64,000 bases of DNA from Vitis vinifera (GCF_030704535.1 NC_081820.1:19037001-19101000), one strand, 5' to 3'. Numbered from the stretch's first letter, positions 31,815 to 44,590 are shown. Notes: generated from the letters alone by a model not told the origin. Numbers and translations: made by a program.

Positions 31815-32592
31815 AGGAGAATTGTGTTTTCGGTATAGTTGAGCTCAAAAATTGACCAAAGATCCATATATTATGCATATTTAACTTCAAGATCCAAATA
31901 AAGTCTAAAAATTAAGTTAAAGGATATTATTCTTTATTAATCCCTAAAATACTCTTAACCCCTGCATACGTATATAAGTATATAGTGAGTGTAAATTTCA
32001 ATTTTTTTTTTATGTTTTTTCCTTTTTCTATTCCCAATTAAGTATTACTTATTTCTAACTTTTTTTTCTTTTTTTTAAAGATATTGAATCTTTTTACTCT
32101 TATTATAAGTAAAGATAAAAAATATTCATATAAAATTTAATAGATAATCAATTAATGAAATTTAATTATTTTTATTGTTTTCATATAAAAAATAGTACTA
32201 AACAAGGTTTTCAATTTTTATTTTTAAAAATAGTTTTCATTTTTTAATTAAATGTTTTTTCAAAAATAAAAAATATAAAATATAAATCATATTACCATTT
32301 TTTTAGAAAGTATTTTTAAAATAGTTTTTGAATGTAATTTTTTTTTAATTTAAAATAGAAAATAATCTTGATTTTTAATTATTTATAAAAAAAGTTTAAA
32401 ATAAATAAATAAATTTAAAAAGTTAAAATAAAATTATTATGATTACATGAATAGAGGTGTAATAAACACTAAAAAAAACTTATGTGAAAAGTGAATAAGT
32501 ATTTTAATCTTTTGATATTTTATATTTTTTTCATCTATATAAGTTATATGAAACAAATTTTTGGACCAACCGGCTCAAAACACAACGGTACC
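31815..32592. mobile_element. Diverged MULE-type MITE
   Basis: Left end AGGAGAATTGTGTTTT and, inverted at the right, GGTACCGTTGTGTTTT; both continue with related text (AGTTGAGCTCAAAAATTG / GGTTGGTCCAAAAATTTG). Flanks are TTTAATTAA (31806-31814) and TTGAATTAA (32593-32601), 8 of 9 matching. The left 140 bases also follow the same order of words as the MITE at 57393 (AAAGATCCAT, TTAAGTTAAAGGATATTATT). No coding capacity. Confidence 0.65.
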
Positions 32593-32865
32593 TTGAATTA
32601 ATACATACGTGCATGAGCACTAGATAGCACATGTAGGAGTAAAGAACATTAAATGCATGCATGTACAATAGTCGACACATGTAGTCATGAGTTTTGACTA
32701 AAAATAACCCATTTAAAAAAAAAAATTCCGCAAACTAAAAGATGCCAAATCCATTCTCAACTCTTAGACATCCACGTCATAAATTATTGTCGATCATTAC
32801 GGTGTTGAATTTATTTTAAAGTGACTATAATTTTAACTTTTAAGTTTAAAATAATAATTAATGGC

Positions 32866-34976
32866 TAAGAATAAAAATATCAGTAATTATGGATATATCG
32901 ATATTTCGATTTTATGGATATATCGAAGATATATTGACGGATAATTTGGAAAAAAATTTCGATAAACTTAAAATTGATCAAAATTTATAAAAATATAAGA
33001 AAATTTTCATAAAAATGTAATTAGAAGTATAATGATATTTTTAAGTTATTTTATTAAATAATTTGATATATGTATAATATGATTTATCATATTTGATAAT
33101 AATATCGTATGCATCGATAAAAATATGAATTTTATAAGTATATATTTATTATTAAATTACATCAAATATTATTTTATAATAATATTATAATATATATAAT
33201 TTTAAAATATATTTAATATTAAATTTATGATTCATTTAATTTAATTATATTAAATGATATAAAATAAATGATAATATATCTATAATTTTTTAATATTTAA
33301 TTAAACTATTAATAATATTAAAAATATTATGAAAAAAAATTATGATGATAATTTTTATATTTTTTTATAATAATTATAATTAATTTATTTTCAAAAATAT
33401 TCTTTTGTATTTACTTTTAATATATATATATATACACACACGTTTGGTTAAAATTAACAAAGGAAAATGGAGGTCTTATACATGGGCAAAGTGGGGAATG
33501 GGCCCCAGGTAGGAGACTGGCTGGGGAAGGGGAGCTTGGGCAGAGGGGCAGGTGGAACCGTGGAGGTCTCATATATAGGCAAAGTGGGGACCCGAGCATA
33601 GGAATGGCAACGGGGCGGGTTCGATACGGGTCGCCCTTATCCCAACCTCGTCCCGTTTCTTCAAAACAAATCTCATCCCCATCCCAAACCCAGGGCGGGG
33701 CGGGGTATGTAATCTCATACCCGTTTTGAAATAATAATCAAAATCCCATCCCCGGCCGTTCCGACCCGGGTTGCCCAAAAACAGGTGAAAACAATGAGTT
33801 ACAGATTGCTAAAATGAGGAAAATAAATTAGCAAAAAGACCACCTTGTTGCCACCAGATTACAAATCTGGACAATCCCAAATATCACCAACAATTTCTCA
33901 TCTTTTGCCCAGAAATTGACAAAAAAAACACCCCAAACCAAACAAATCAACATTCAAATCTCTCATTTTTTTGCCCAGAAACTGACAAAAAAACACCCCA
34001 AACCAAAAAATCAAAATTCCAAAAAAAAAAAAACCTGAAACGATTCCCATGGAGAAAATGGCAGTTTCAGATGGATTATCCGATGGATTTCTGCATTGAG
34101 TACTCCAACTATCCAAAACACACCATCTTTTAGCATTTTGACGAACACTTGAGTTGCTGATTGCAGATTAGGGATGAGTTCAGGGACAAGAACGAGGATG
34201 AGAGGGATTTGCGGAAGCCATTTCTTCACACTGGAAACTGGTATGAGGCAATCTAGTATGATGAGGTCGTCTCAGGTGATTCGGGACAGCTCCGTCTCCA
34301 TCATCACTTGTGTTCTCACCTTAGGAACGAGAACCCTAAAACGAGAGAAAAAAACCTAAAACGGGAGAGGAAACGGGAGAGGAAGACTAGAAAGGATAGG
34401 AAGCAAATATTTATAGGTGGGGGTAAACTTGTAATTTCACATTCGGGGCGGGGCGGGGCATATTGTTACTAAACCCGATCCCGCCCCGAACCCGATTCGG
34501 GTTTTTTTAAAAAACCTGAACCCGTCTCATCCCCGATTTCTATGCTCCCATACCCGTTCTAATCGGGGCGGGGCGGGGCGGGTGACCCGAAAAACCCGAG
34601 AAATTGCCATTCCTACCCAAGCAGGAGATTGGCTGGGGAAAGGGAGTCTGGGCAGAGGGTAGGCCTGGGCTGAGGGGCAGGCAGTCTGGGCAGAGGAGGG
34701 CGTTTTCTTTTTGCAGAAATATAGCCGATTTTGCAGAAATATCGCCGAAAAATCGGCGATAAATTGAAGAAATATCGGCGATTTTTTGTTGTGACAACAT
34801 ATTAATGAAAAAAATCGGCAATTTATTGCCTCCAACCGATATATCGACGATTTTTTGGTGATATTTATCGAAATTTCTCATCTCCGATATATCACCATGA
34901 TTTATTGTGTCGAAACCTTCCGATACACGATATATTGACTATATATCATCGATATATCCCGTTATTTTCCTCCTTG
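32866..34976. mobile_element. hAT-like element, ATATCG-rich family, with nested insertion
   Basis: Left end TAAGAATAAAAATATCAG, right end TTATTTTCCTCCTTG, an imperfect inverted pair like the cleaner copy at 43578. Flanking 8-bp sequences TTAATGGC (32858-32865) and TTAATGAC (34977-34984) match at 7 of 8 sites, as expected for an old hAT target duplication. Body matches the sister copies up to ~33400 and again from ~34620. Tandem G-rich units (CTGGGGAAGGGGAGCTTGGG type) flank a second element nested at 33599-34615. No transposase was seen, so it is non-autonomous. Confidence 0.8.
33599..34615. mobile_element. Nested hAT-like element with TAGGAATGGCAA ends
   Basis: Perfect 12-base terminal inverted repeat TAGGAATGGCAA ... 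TTGCCATTCCTA, flanked by CCCGAGCA (33591-33598) and CCCAAGCA (34616-34623), 7 of 8 matching. Subterminal blocks are rich in GGGGCGGGGCGGG and CGGGTTCGGG-like words on both sides, a habit of plant hAT elements. A ~65-base internal direct repeat sits at 33898-34020 (TTTTGCCCAGAAATTGACAA). Small open frames inside have no recognisable domain. Non-autonomous. Confidence 0.85.
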
Positions 34977-35965
34977 TTAATGACTATTATTTTTATTATT
35001 TAAAAAAAAAATCAAATATCATGACCATTGATTCTGATTTTAAGTCAAGATGGATGACAATGATTTTGACTTAAATTTTTATATATATAAAATTATGTTA
35101 TTTTATTTAAAATATTTAACTTTATTTTTAAAAAAATAAATTGATTTTGACTTAAATTATATATATATATATATAAATTATACGTTTCATTTGATATATT
35201 TACATTTATTTTTTAAAATCTATTATATTATTTTTATTTTATATTTATTAAAAATATATAAGTGGTTAATAAACTTATATGATCATTTAAAAAATAAAAT
35301 AATATATGAAATAAATAATTGGTATTTTTAATTTGATATAAAAATAGTTTTGTTTAAATTTATTAAAACAATTAATGACTAAGGCTTTGGTCACTATGGT
35401 TTTTAAAATCATGTTTAAAACCATATCATCAACCATGATTTTAATTTTAAAGTTAAAATTATGGTTACTAACTACAATTTAAATTTTTTTTTTTTAAATA
35501 ATCAAAGTTGTAATTACCAATTATGGTTTTAAAGTTAAAGTCGTATTTGGTCACTATGGTTGTGACCACTTAAAAAAAACAAAAAAAAAACATAGTCACC
35601 CACTATGGTTTAATGACATGGATGTCTACGGGGTGAAGACACTAAATTGGGTATTATTTTGAAATCAGGTTTAATTTGTGAATTTTTTTTAATGTGTTAT
35701 TTTTTTTTTTTGCCAAAAATCCATAGTTATTATTCTTTCACATACTATCCATATTCTTTTCATATATCAACTAATATTTATTTACATAGAACATTCATTT
35801 ACCTTAAGGTATGTTTGGTAAGCGAGAATAAAGATTAGGAATAAATATTTTGTTTTCATACTTATTAATATAAATGAATTTGGTAATTCTATTAATTATT
35901 ATATTTGGATGCATATAAGAATATAATGTTGAAATGATAATTTGGTAAAAAAGGAAATGAAAATG

Positions 35966-36037
<72 letters not shown>

Positions 36038-36409
36038 ATAATATCCGTACATTTAGTTTAAAATGATTTTTTATTTTTATATTTATTTAAAAAAATCTCA
36101 CATTGCACATAGTTTGGAATAATTTTTTATTTTCATTTAAAAAAATCCTGAAGAGTTTTTTTTGGCTAAATTATAAAAATATATTTTGGTGTGTGATTTA
36201 AAAACAACATTATTTTAAAAAATTTATACTACTATTTAGTTATTGTTCTTTAAAATAAATTAAAAATAAAATAAAATAGATAACTGTTTTTCCTTTTTTT
36301 TCACTAGAAAAAGTGAATTTCAAATTAAGACTTTGTATTAAATTTATTAATAAGTATAATAACTTAAAAAAAATTAAAACTCAAATATATATATATAATA
36401 ATAGACATA
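34977..36409. other. AT-rich intergenic DNA with (AT)n microsatellite
   Basis: Contains an (AT)n tract at about 35970-36034 and a cluster of TATGGTTTTAAA / TCACTATGGTT words at 35390-35610 on both strands. No gene seen. Confidence 0.5.
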
Positions 36410-37467
36410 TGTAGACCCCGTAAAAAGACCAAGGGCTTTTCCAGTTGGTTTGAGGGACCACCCGGGAGCTTTTTTTTTTTTTGAAGTGAGGAGGGGGATC
36501 CCTTTTCTGCCAGGAAGGAGCTGCGTTGGACGCGTGGATACGGCAAAAGAGCATGGATGGCCATGTTGGTGGTTGAGGAGCCATGCCTGTTGATGAAGAC
36601 ACAGGAAAGTGGGTGAAGGTTCTGGAGCGGAAGGAAAATGAGTCATAGCTAGAGGGGCGTTTTGAGGGAGTAGAGAGGAGAGATATTTTCGAGAAGGAGA
36701 GAAGGGCATTTTCCGGTCATATACAGAGAGGAGAATCTGAGAGTGAAGCTGTTTTGGGAAAGAAAGCTTGCCAGTAAAGAAGGAAGAGCAGAGGAAGGTC
36801 GTGTTGCGAACTTTCAGGTAAATTTATCTTGAACCTGGTACGTGTCCGTTTGCTAATGCCTTGCTTCATTTTCTACTGATCTATGGATACGGTTTTATTG
36901 CTTGCTGTGGACATTAAGAGCCACAGGCATGAGTTTTAGTGGAACATGTTTGTCATTCTGGAATGCCCTGTTCTAGTTCTTTTTTATGCTCACATTCTTT
37001 TCTTCTGTAAATGACTGCATGTTTCTTTTGGATTGGGTGACTGAATAAATATTTTGTGGATTTTCCTATTCCTCCTACCAACTTGTCATTCGTCCATCCC
37101 TCATGAAACATAATAATTCTTTGGATTCCTACTCCTCGGTATTTTTTTTTGGCAATATTGTTCTTCTTTGATTCTCACTGTATTTTCTTCATCGAGCTTG
37201 GGAGACTTGTTTGTCCTATGAAGGTGAGAATAAGAGGGAAGAGATAACACTTTCACTGTATTCCTCATTTGATTGGGATTTCATTTCTTCCACTATTTGC
37301 TTCTCAATTCTTTCATGAAAAATCTCTGTTTCTTCATCTATAAAAATCTGAGGAAAATATATCAGACATAGTTAATAAAATCTGGGATTCATCCTCAACG
37401 GGTCGTTGTTTGGATATTAAAGGATTTTCAGCAAGGGAGAGTGTTTCTAAGGCTTTTGCAGTCTAAA

Positions 37468-37640
37468 ATGGCACCCAGTCCCGACTATGCAGCCACCAGC
37501 CTTCTTTGTGGAGAGGACAACAGCAGCATCTTTGATAATTCTGATCATGGCGCTGCGGTGGAGGAGCTTGAGACTGCATGGCGTCATCGAAGTCGTCGAA
37601 GTCGTGATCAAGAGAAGAGCTTTAATGGCGGAGAGTTTTT
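37468..37640 (+). pseudogene. D-type cyclin N-terminal fragment (captured)
   Basis: From the ATG at 37468: MAPSPDYAATSLLCGEDNSS, then IFDNSDHGAAVEELETAW. This resembles the N-terminus of plant cyclin D2/D4 proteins and keeps the LxCxE retinoblastoma-binding motif as LLCGE. The cyclin box is absent; the frame runs into unrelated text and stops at 37728. It sits just after the putative leader intron of the element, in the position corresponding to the captured genes of the sister copy. Identification is from family memory. Confidence 0.65.
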
Positions 37641-37826
37641 TTATTGGGCTGCCAGGATGCCCAAGGCCTATGAGCACCATTTAAAGGCCTTTCTCCACTT
37701 TAGAACCATCTTTAAAATGCAATGCTAGTTGCACCCTAAGCCCACACGTGTGATCCCAAAACTGCATGGCTATTCACACCTCCAAAATTCATACGTGCCT
37801 TCATCCCTCTTTGTGCATACTTATTA

Positions 37827-37925
37827 TTACTTATCTAATTCTTTTTCTTTATTTCCTTTTGAATAAATCCAATTTTAACAAATCAATCCTTCATTTTGTT
37901 TACTCATAGTATTTATTTATTTATC

Positions 37926-37976
<51 letters not shown>

Positions 37977-38071
37977 TTATCTAATTCTTTTTCTTTATTT
38001 CATTTTGCATAAATCCAATTTTAACAAATCAATCCTTCATTTTGTTTACTCATAGTATTTATTTATTTATC

Positions 38072-38104
<33 letters not shown>

Positions 38105-38321
38105 TTATCTAATTCTTTTTCTTTATTTCATTTTGAATAAATCCAATTTTGACAAATCAATCCTTCATTTTGTTTACTCGTAGTATTTATTTATTTATCT
38201 ATTATTATTATTATTATTATTATTATTTATCTAGTTCTCTTTCTTTATTTCCTTTTGAATAAATCCAATTTTAACAAATCAATCCTTCATTTTGTTTACT
38301 CATAGTATTTATTTGTTTATC

Positions 38322-38360
<39 letters not shown>

Positions 38361-38455
38361 TTATCTAATTCTTTTTCTTTATTTCATTTTGAATAAATCC
38401 AATTTTAACAAATCAATCCTTCATTTTGTTTACTCCTAGTATTTATTTATTTATC

Positions 38456-38503
<48 letters not shown>

Positions 38504-38598
38504 TTATCTAATTCTTTTTCTTTATTTCATTTTGAATAAATCCAATTTTGACAAATCAATCCTTCATTTTGTTTACCCGAAGTATTTATTTATTAATC

Positions 38599-38634
<36 letters not shown>

Positions 38635-38745
38635 TTATCTAGTTCTCTTTCTTTATTTCATTTTGAATAAATCCAATTTTAACAAATCAATCCTTCATTT
38701 TGTCTACTCATAGTATTTATTTATTTATTATTATTATTATTATTA
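37827..38745. repeat. Minisatellite: about seven ~125-150-bp units each ending in (TAT/TTA)n
   Basis: Unit text: CTTATCTAATTCTTTTTCTT, CATTTTGAATAAATCCAATT, AACAAATCAATCCTTCATTT, TTTACTCATAGTATTTATTT then a variable trinucleotide run. Starts near 37827, 37975, 38104, 38227, 38359, 38503 and 38636. Unit length differs mainly by the trinucleotide count. A second repeat (TTTCTCATGTAT ... CAATGTCCTAAT) follows at 38745-39130 in two to three looser copies. Confidence 0.85.
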
Positions 38746-40395
38746 TTTCTCATGTATTTTTCTATCCTCTTTTAAAAATCTCATTCCTTAAAGCCCAATT
38801 CCTCAAAAATCCAATGTCCTAATTAAATTTTCAATATCAAAATTTCCACTATTCAATTTCATTCGTTTAAATATTATGTTTGTTAATTATTATTATTATT
38901 ATTTCTCATGTATCTATTTATCCTCTTTTAAAAATCTCATACCTTAAAGCCCAATTCCTCAAAGAGCTAATGTCCTAATTTAATTTTCAATCCTAAAAAT
39001 TTCACTATTCGTCTAAATGTTATTTTCCTTAAGTAGAATTATTATCCTATATTTATTTATTTATTTAGAGTCCAATTCTTCAAAAATCCAATGTCCTAAT
39101 TTAATTTTCAATCTCAAAAATCTCACTACTCATTTTTTTATTCGTTTAAATATTATTTTCGTTAATTAGCATTATTATTTTATATTTATTTATTTATTCC
39201 AATCATTAAAATTTAATTCTTCAGAACCCGACTTCCAAATTTAATTTCCAATATAAAAAACTCCACCGTTCATATACCGTTGTTTAATGATTATTTTCGT
39301 TATTAATGTTACCTCATCCATTTACTTATTCAGTTATTCATATACCAAATATCTCATCTCTAAATAATTTCTTAAATTTTCAATCTATAAGTTTAATCTC
39401 CAATCTCTAAAAATTCCATCTCTCGTAATTATTTATCTGATCTTTATTATTTCACCATCGTCATTATTCCATTCATTTACTTATTCACTCATCCACTTAT
39501 CCACTCATTTAAAATCCCGAACTCTCAAATCATTTTCAAATTTTCAATCTCGTTCAAATTTAATTTCTAAAATTCTCATTCTCACATTTAATTTCTAAAA
39601 GTCTAATATTCAAATAAACTCTAAAACTCCAATTTTTAAGTAACCTTCGAGACTCCAATTTTTCAAATAAATTTCAAAAATCCGATTTTCTCTTAAATAG
39701 TTTTAATTCCATTCTGGTTTTCAAACAATCTTCTGCTCCTCTTGATTTTAATAAGCATGAATGAATTTTTCATAATTCCGGAATAATAGAATTTGTGACA
39801 TTAATTCATGCAAAATAAACGGGCTGTGGTGGGGGCCCTACATAAGTGATTTTATGATTGATTGATTGATTTGATTATCACACATGATTTATTCATTCTG
39901 CTTTATGACATGCATGAGATTATTTTTTTAATTGTGTACTAACCCTTTTTCTTGATAGCGCATTGATCGATTGATGTCAAGGTATGCCCCGTTCTCATTT
40001 TGGTCGATTCTTTATTGAGTGTTTTGATTCCCTCACGTGCATGATCACCCTGAGTATTCATTGATTTTCACATCAATTGCCACAACAACTTCATTTTATT
40101 AGTAGAGACTCGACTTTAGGGACTTAAAGGGGTGCTACGGTCTTTACCGTACCTTCTCGATAAGTAACTTGACCCCCGATTCTGATCCGGTTTCTCGTAA
40201 ATCACTTTTTCCAAAATAAGGAGTCACACTTAAGGTTTTCTTTCTTATTTTGTTTACCCTTTTAAAATAAAACAAAAATAAGTGGCGACTCCAAGTCATT
40301 TTTCTTAATCAATAAAATCATTTTTTTAAAAATAAAAATCGAGCTCGCCATCGAGTGGGAAACGCATGAGCCGAAATACGGGGTCCACAACATAA

Positions 40396-41872
40396 TTAAT
40401 GCTTTAAATTCTTTAATAAATTTTGTAATGGTTAAAAATAATTTGAAATTCGAAAAATTGATTATTGAATTATAATTAAATAAAATAATTCAAAATGTCA
40501 TGTTTGAGTAATAAATGTATGCATATAATAAAAAAAATTGGTTCATTTGTACCTTAAAAAATTAGATTTTATTTGTTTTATATTCATTTAAAATAAAATA
40601 ATATGAACAATTATTAATTTGAATAATTATTCTTTATTTTTAATAAAATAAATTAATTATGCTTTTATAAGATGTTAATATCCATATTTTATAATATTTA
40701 TAAAATTATATAAAAAGTATTAGAAATTATTAATCTTGAATTATTATTATTTATTTTTAACAAAATAAATCAATTAATGTTAATATCTATATTTTATATA
40801 TATATATAATTTATGATTTCATTATATTATTAATATTCATATTCATATTTTATTAAAATCTATTTATTTTTAAATTTATTTGTAATTAAAAAATTATTTT
40901 TATTTTTAATAAAACGTTGATTAAATTTAGTTTACATTATATAAATTGAATTTACAATGTGCGGTTTTTACAAAATCAAAATAAAAAATTATTTTTAAAA
41001 ACAATTTATCTAAAAAAGTCTTTAGTTTTAAATTTTTAAAAATAAGCAAATCAAAATACATCCTAGTTGAAAAGAATTGAAATCTCACTCATAAGTGGTG
41101 TGATTCATTTCCATTTGCTTTTGATTTCACTCTCATCATTATTTTATTTTGATTTTTTTTTTTTAATTGAGATAGAGATGAAAATTATTTTAAATAAATA
41201 CGGCAAGGTTAGGATGGGTCATTAAATGAAGTAAGAATTATTTCAAATAAATAAAGCAATATTGGAATTAGGATAACCCATCTCAAACCCATCTAATTGT
41301 CATCAGAAGTTAGAGACAAAACTTACCAAAATTTCAAAAATCAAAATGGTAATTATAATTATTATGGTTTTAATATGGGTTGTAGATTTTCAACCGCACA
41401 TTTGGCCCGTTATCAATAACAGTAGCCCCTAAAGCATAATTTTTCATATATATATATATACACATCATATAAAAATGGTTGAGATTTGTTAAGAAATAGA
41501 AAAAAAAAAAATTGTTTTTTAAATAAGACGCCGTTTTGAAAAAAAGTTATTAAAAATAGTTTTTAAAATTTTAAAAATATTTTATGATATTTTATAGAAT
41601 AAAATTCTATTTAAAAACTTAAAATATGTTTAATATGTTTTAAATATAATTTTTATATTTAGTGTTTATTTTTAATTATTTTAGATATATGTATAATTTT
41701 TTTAAAAAATAATTCTTAAAAAACAAGTGAAAATAATTAAAAGGTGTTTTCTTTAAATATATTTTTTATTTTTAAGAATAAAAAATTGAAAATAGTTTTT
41801 TTATTGTTAAATGTCTTTTTTTTTTTTTATAAAATTAAAAACTATTCTCTGTCTTCTCTTTGACAAAGAGAA

Positions 41873-41911
<39 letters not shown>

Positions 41912-42287
41912 AAGATGTTAATATTTAAACATGTTAACACGTTATACTTCAAAATAATTATAAAAAAAAAAAAATGATTTGGGTATTACTTACCAATTTG
42001 ATATTTTGCCTTTTCAATGGGATTGGTTTTTGTTTATATATTGTTATTCAACCGATTCACATACCTTATGATCAACACAATCTTTTTGTTTGTAAATCCT
42101 GATTTAGATGATTCGCATTTCTTACAATCCACATAATTTTTTGTCAGAGCAAAAGCAATTTAATTAGCTTTATATGTAATTTTTTGGTTTTTTAAAATAT
42201 ATTTGAAGAGATTTTGAAAAATAAGTTATTTTTAAAAAATAAATTTGATTTTTAAAATAGTAATATTAAAAGTATTTTATATTTTTT
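40396..42287. other. AT-rich intergenic DNA
   Basis: Low-complexity A/T sequence with (AT)n tracts at 41446-41461 and 41877-41908. No gene, RNA or clear repeat recognised. Confidence 0.5.
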
Positions 42288-42296
42288 TTTATATTA

Positions 42297-42373
42297 GGGA
42301 GAATTACCCTTAAGGGTAGGCTGGGGAAAAAATTGACCGAAAATGGTAGGTAAATTTGATAATTCTTCTGAAG
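42297..42373 (+). repeat. MULE left terminal inverted repeat
   Basis: About 77 bases matching the inverted right end, identical over the first 29 and the last 20, with substitutions and a short length change between. Confidence 0.92.
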
Positions 42374-43577
42374 GGTAGGGTGAAATTATGATAATTCTTC
42401 CAAAATCCTTATTTTGTTTAAATGTCAAGACTACCCTTAATAAGTGAAAAGTAACAGCAAAGAAAAAATAGTATTCTTTAACCTACCTGCAGTTTGTCGG
42501 TGTTATAGAAAAAAAAAAGGAAAGAGGAAAAAGGTTCAACACTTCAGGTCATGATCTGAAACCGTTTACACAAAGCTTGTTTTTTTGTGTAAATCTAGCA
42601 AGAAATCCATTAAAGGTAAGTTTTTTTTTTAAATGTCAAAAAAACAAAAATACGTCAATTTATGTAAAAAATAAATAAATAATTTAAAAATCTAATTGAA
42701 GGAACGAAAAGTTAATAATTTTAATAATGTAGATCTAAGATATTAAATCTGAAATATTGAAGGAGGTTTTGAGAAATAACTTACATTTTTTGTGTAAAAT
42801 GTTATTTAAATTTATTATTTTAAACTTTTTTTATATTATTTTGGTCATATTAAAAATGTGTTTTTATTTTTAATTTATTTTTCGGGTGGGTTGTTTGATA
42901 TGATTATTATTGATTTCCATTGAAAATGTTTGCACTTTAGTTTTGTTGTTAAGACTTTTTTGACATGGCAGAAGAAAAAATTTTCTCACTGGTTTTGGAC
43001 CTCTTTGTTTTTGTATTTATGAACATATTTGGATTTTCATTGAAAACTGAAATCCCCTTTGTATGAGACCACTTTGTCTTTTATTATGGATTTGTTAAAG
43101 AGTTAAGATCACTATATTTTTGTTATGAATTTGTTACCTTTTTGTATAAGTATTATTTTGGTATGATGAGTTGAATGCCTAGTAGTTTGAAGGTTGTGTA
43201 AAAGAACCATTACTTCAGTTATAAAGTACAAGTACAAGTACAATACAAATGCAATATAATTACAATGAAAAAACATTAACATTACCATACATTCAATATA
43301 CCAAAATGACAAAATATTGAATTGTTTTTTACTAAATTGACATTTCTAGGCTATCATGTTGTATTCCTATCATAAAGCATCCTTGCAAACCAAAATTATA
43401 AAAAGACAACAAAAATACACTATTGTAATTTCAATACATGAAGTTGTTGATGATAATCCAATGATGGATAAAAAAAATCTATAAAATTAATTTTTTATAT
43501 ATATAAAAATATAGAGGTACAATAAAAATACACTACAATTACAATACAAATACAATAACATTACAATACATTACGAT

Positions 43578-44590
43578 CAAGGATGAAAATATCGGTAATC
43601 ACGGATATATCGGTACTTTGATTTTACGGATATATCGGTACTTTGATTTTACGGATATATCGGAGATATATTGGCGGATATTTTGGAAAAAAAATATCGA
43701 TAAGCGTAAAATTGATCAAAATTTATAAAAATACAAGAAAAACTTCATAAAAATATAATTAGAAGTATAATAGATATTTTAAAGTTGTTTTATTAAATAA
43801 TTTGATATATGTATAATATAATTTATCATATTTGATAATAATATTGTATGCATCGATAAAAATATGAATTTTAGAAGTGTACATTTATTATTAAATTACA
43901 TCAAATATTATTTCATAATAATATTATAATATGTCTAACTTAAAAATATATATTAATATTCAAATTATGATCCATTTAATTCAATTATATTAAATGATAT
44001 AAAATAAATTATGATATATGTACAATTTTTTAATATTTAATTAATTTATTAATGATATTAAAAACACTATGAAGAAAATTATTATGATAATTTTTATATT
44101 TTTGGTAATCAATAAAAAGAAATTTTTTTATTTAATTATAAAATAATTATAATTAATTTTCTCTCTAAAATATTCTTTTAAAATTTTCTATACATGATGA
44201 CTTTGAATATATATTTTAAGTGCAATACATTTAACAAAGGACAAGCTTGCCTTGGTGGTTTGATGAGCTGAACCCCAAACCTTTTGTTTGGGGTTCGAAT
44301 CCCTTCAACGGCACAAAAAATATGCATTTTTGAGAGTGCACTGTAGCTTACTATAGCGGAGTACTATGGCACGTTGACTGGCCGAAAAACCGCTGATATT
44401 TCGGGGATTTTCTTCCTTTTTGGCCTTTTTTTCAATTATATCGGTGATTTATCGCCTAATACCAATATATCGACAATTTTTGTCGATTTTCAACGATTTT
44501 TCTCCTCTCCGATTTTTCTTGACAAAATATCGTGTCGACGTCTCCTGATACACGATATATCGCCAATATATCCCGATATTTTCCTCATTG
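43578..44590. mobile_element. hAT-like element nested in the MULE
   Basis: 1013 bases with perfect 8-bp target duplication ATTACGAT (43570-43577, 44591-44598). Left end CAAGGATGAAAATATCGG and inverted right end CAATGAGGAAAATATCGG; the left tip resembles the Ac/hAT terminus CAGGGATGAAA. Rich in CGATATATC and GGATATATCGG words near both ends. No transposase. It is the best-preserved member of the family also at 3697, 13585 and 32866, and defines its true ends. A tRNA-like B box is inside at about 44287-44300. Confidence 0.92.
44235..44315 (+). other. tRNA-like segment within the hAT-like element
   Basis: Contains GCTTGCCTTGGTGGTTTGA, a weak A-box resemblance, then GGGGTTCGAATCCC, a perfect B box (TTCGAATCC core), 40-50 bases later. 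It does not fold into a full tRNA by eye and the related element at 3697 lacks the B box. More likely a captured tRNA or SINE piece than a gene. Confidence 0.4.

Larger units (their letters stand above)
36410..40390 (+). mobile_element. 3.98-kb TGTAGACCCCGTA-family element (giant solo LTR or unusual capture element)
   Basis: Starts TGTAGACCCCGTA (36410) and ends TACGGGGTCCACA (40390), a near-perfect 13-base inverted pair with TG...CA tips, flanked by a perfect 5-bp duplication ACATA (36405-36409, 40391-40395). Those features fit a complete LTR-retroelement insertion reduced to one LTR. Inside: a purine-rich leader ending in a donor-like CTTTCAGGTA (36811-36820); possible acceptor GATTTTCAG near 37430; a captured D-cyclin start; a TAT-containing minisatellite; then the 3' part with AAGTGGCGACTCC shared with the copy at 5064-9313. 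No gag or pol is present. Confidence 0.75.

Noticed and set aside
33599..34615. GC-rich block as a CpG-island promoter
   Set aside because: The GGGGCGGGG words are subterminal repeats of a hAT-like element with clear TIRs and target duplications.
37827..38745. CRISPR-like array of repeats
   Set aside because: Nuclear plant DNA; repeats are contiguous with trinucleotide runs, not short palindromic repeats with unique spacers.
36410..40390. Helitron or Mutator assignment for the capture elements
   Set aside because: No TC...CTRR ends or 3' hairpin as in Helitrons; target duplication is 5 bp, not 9; tips are TG...CA.
44235..44315. Functional tRNA gene
   Set aside because: B box present but no full cloverleaf by eye and it lies within a transposon.
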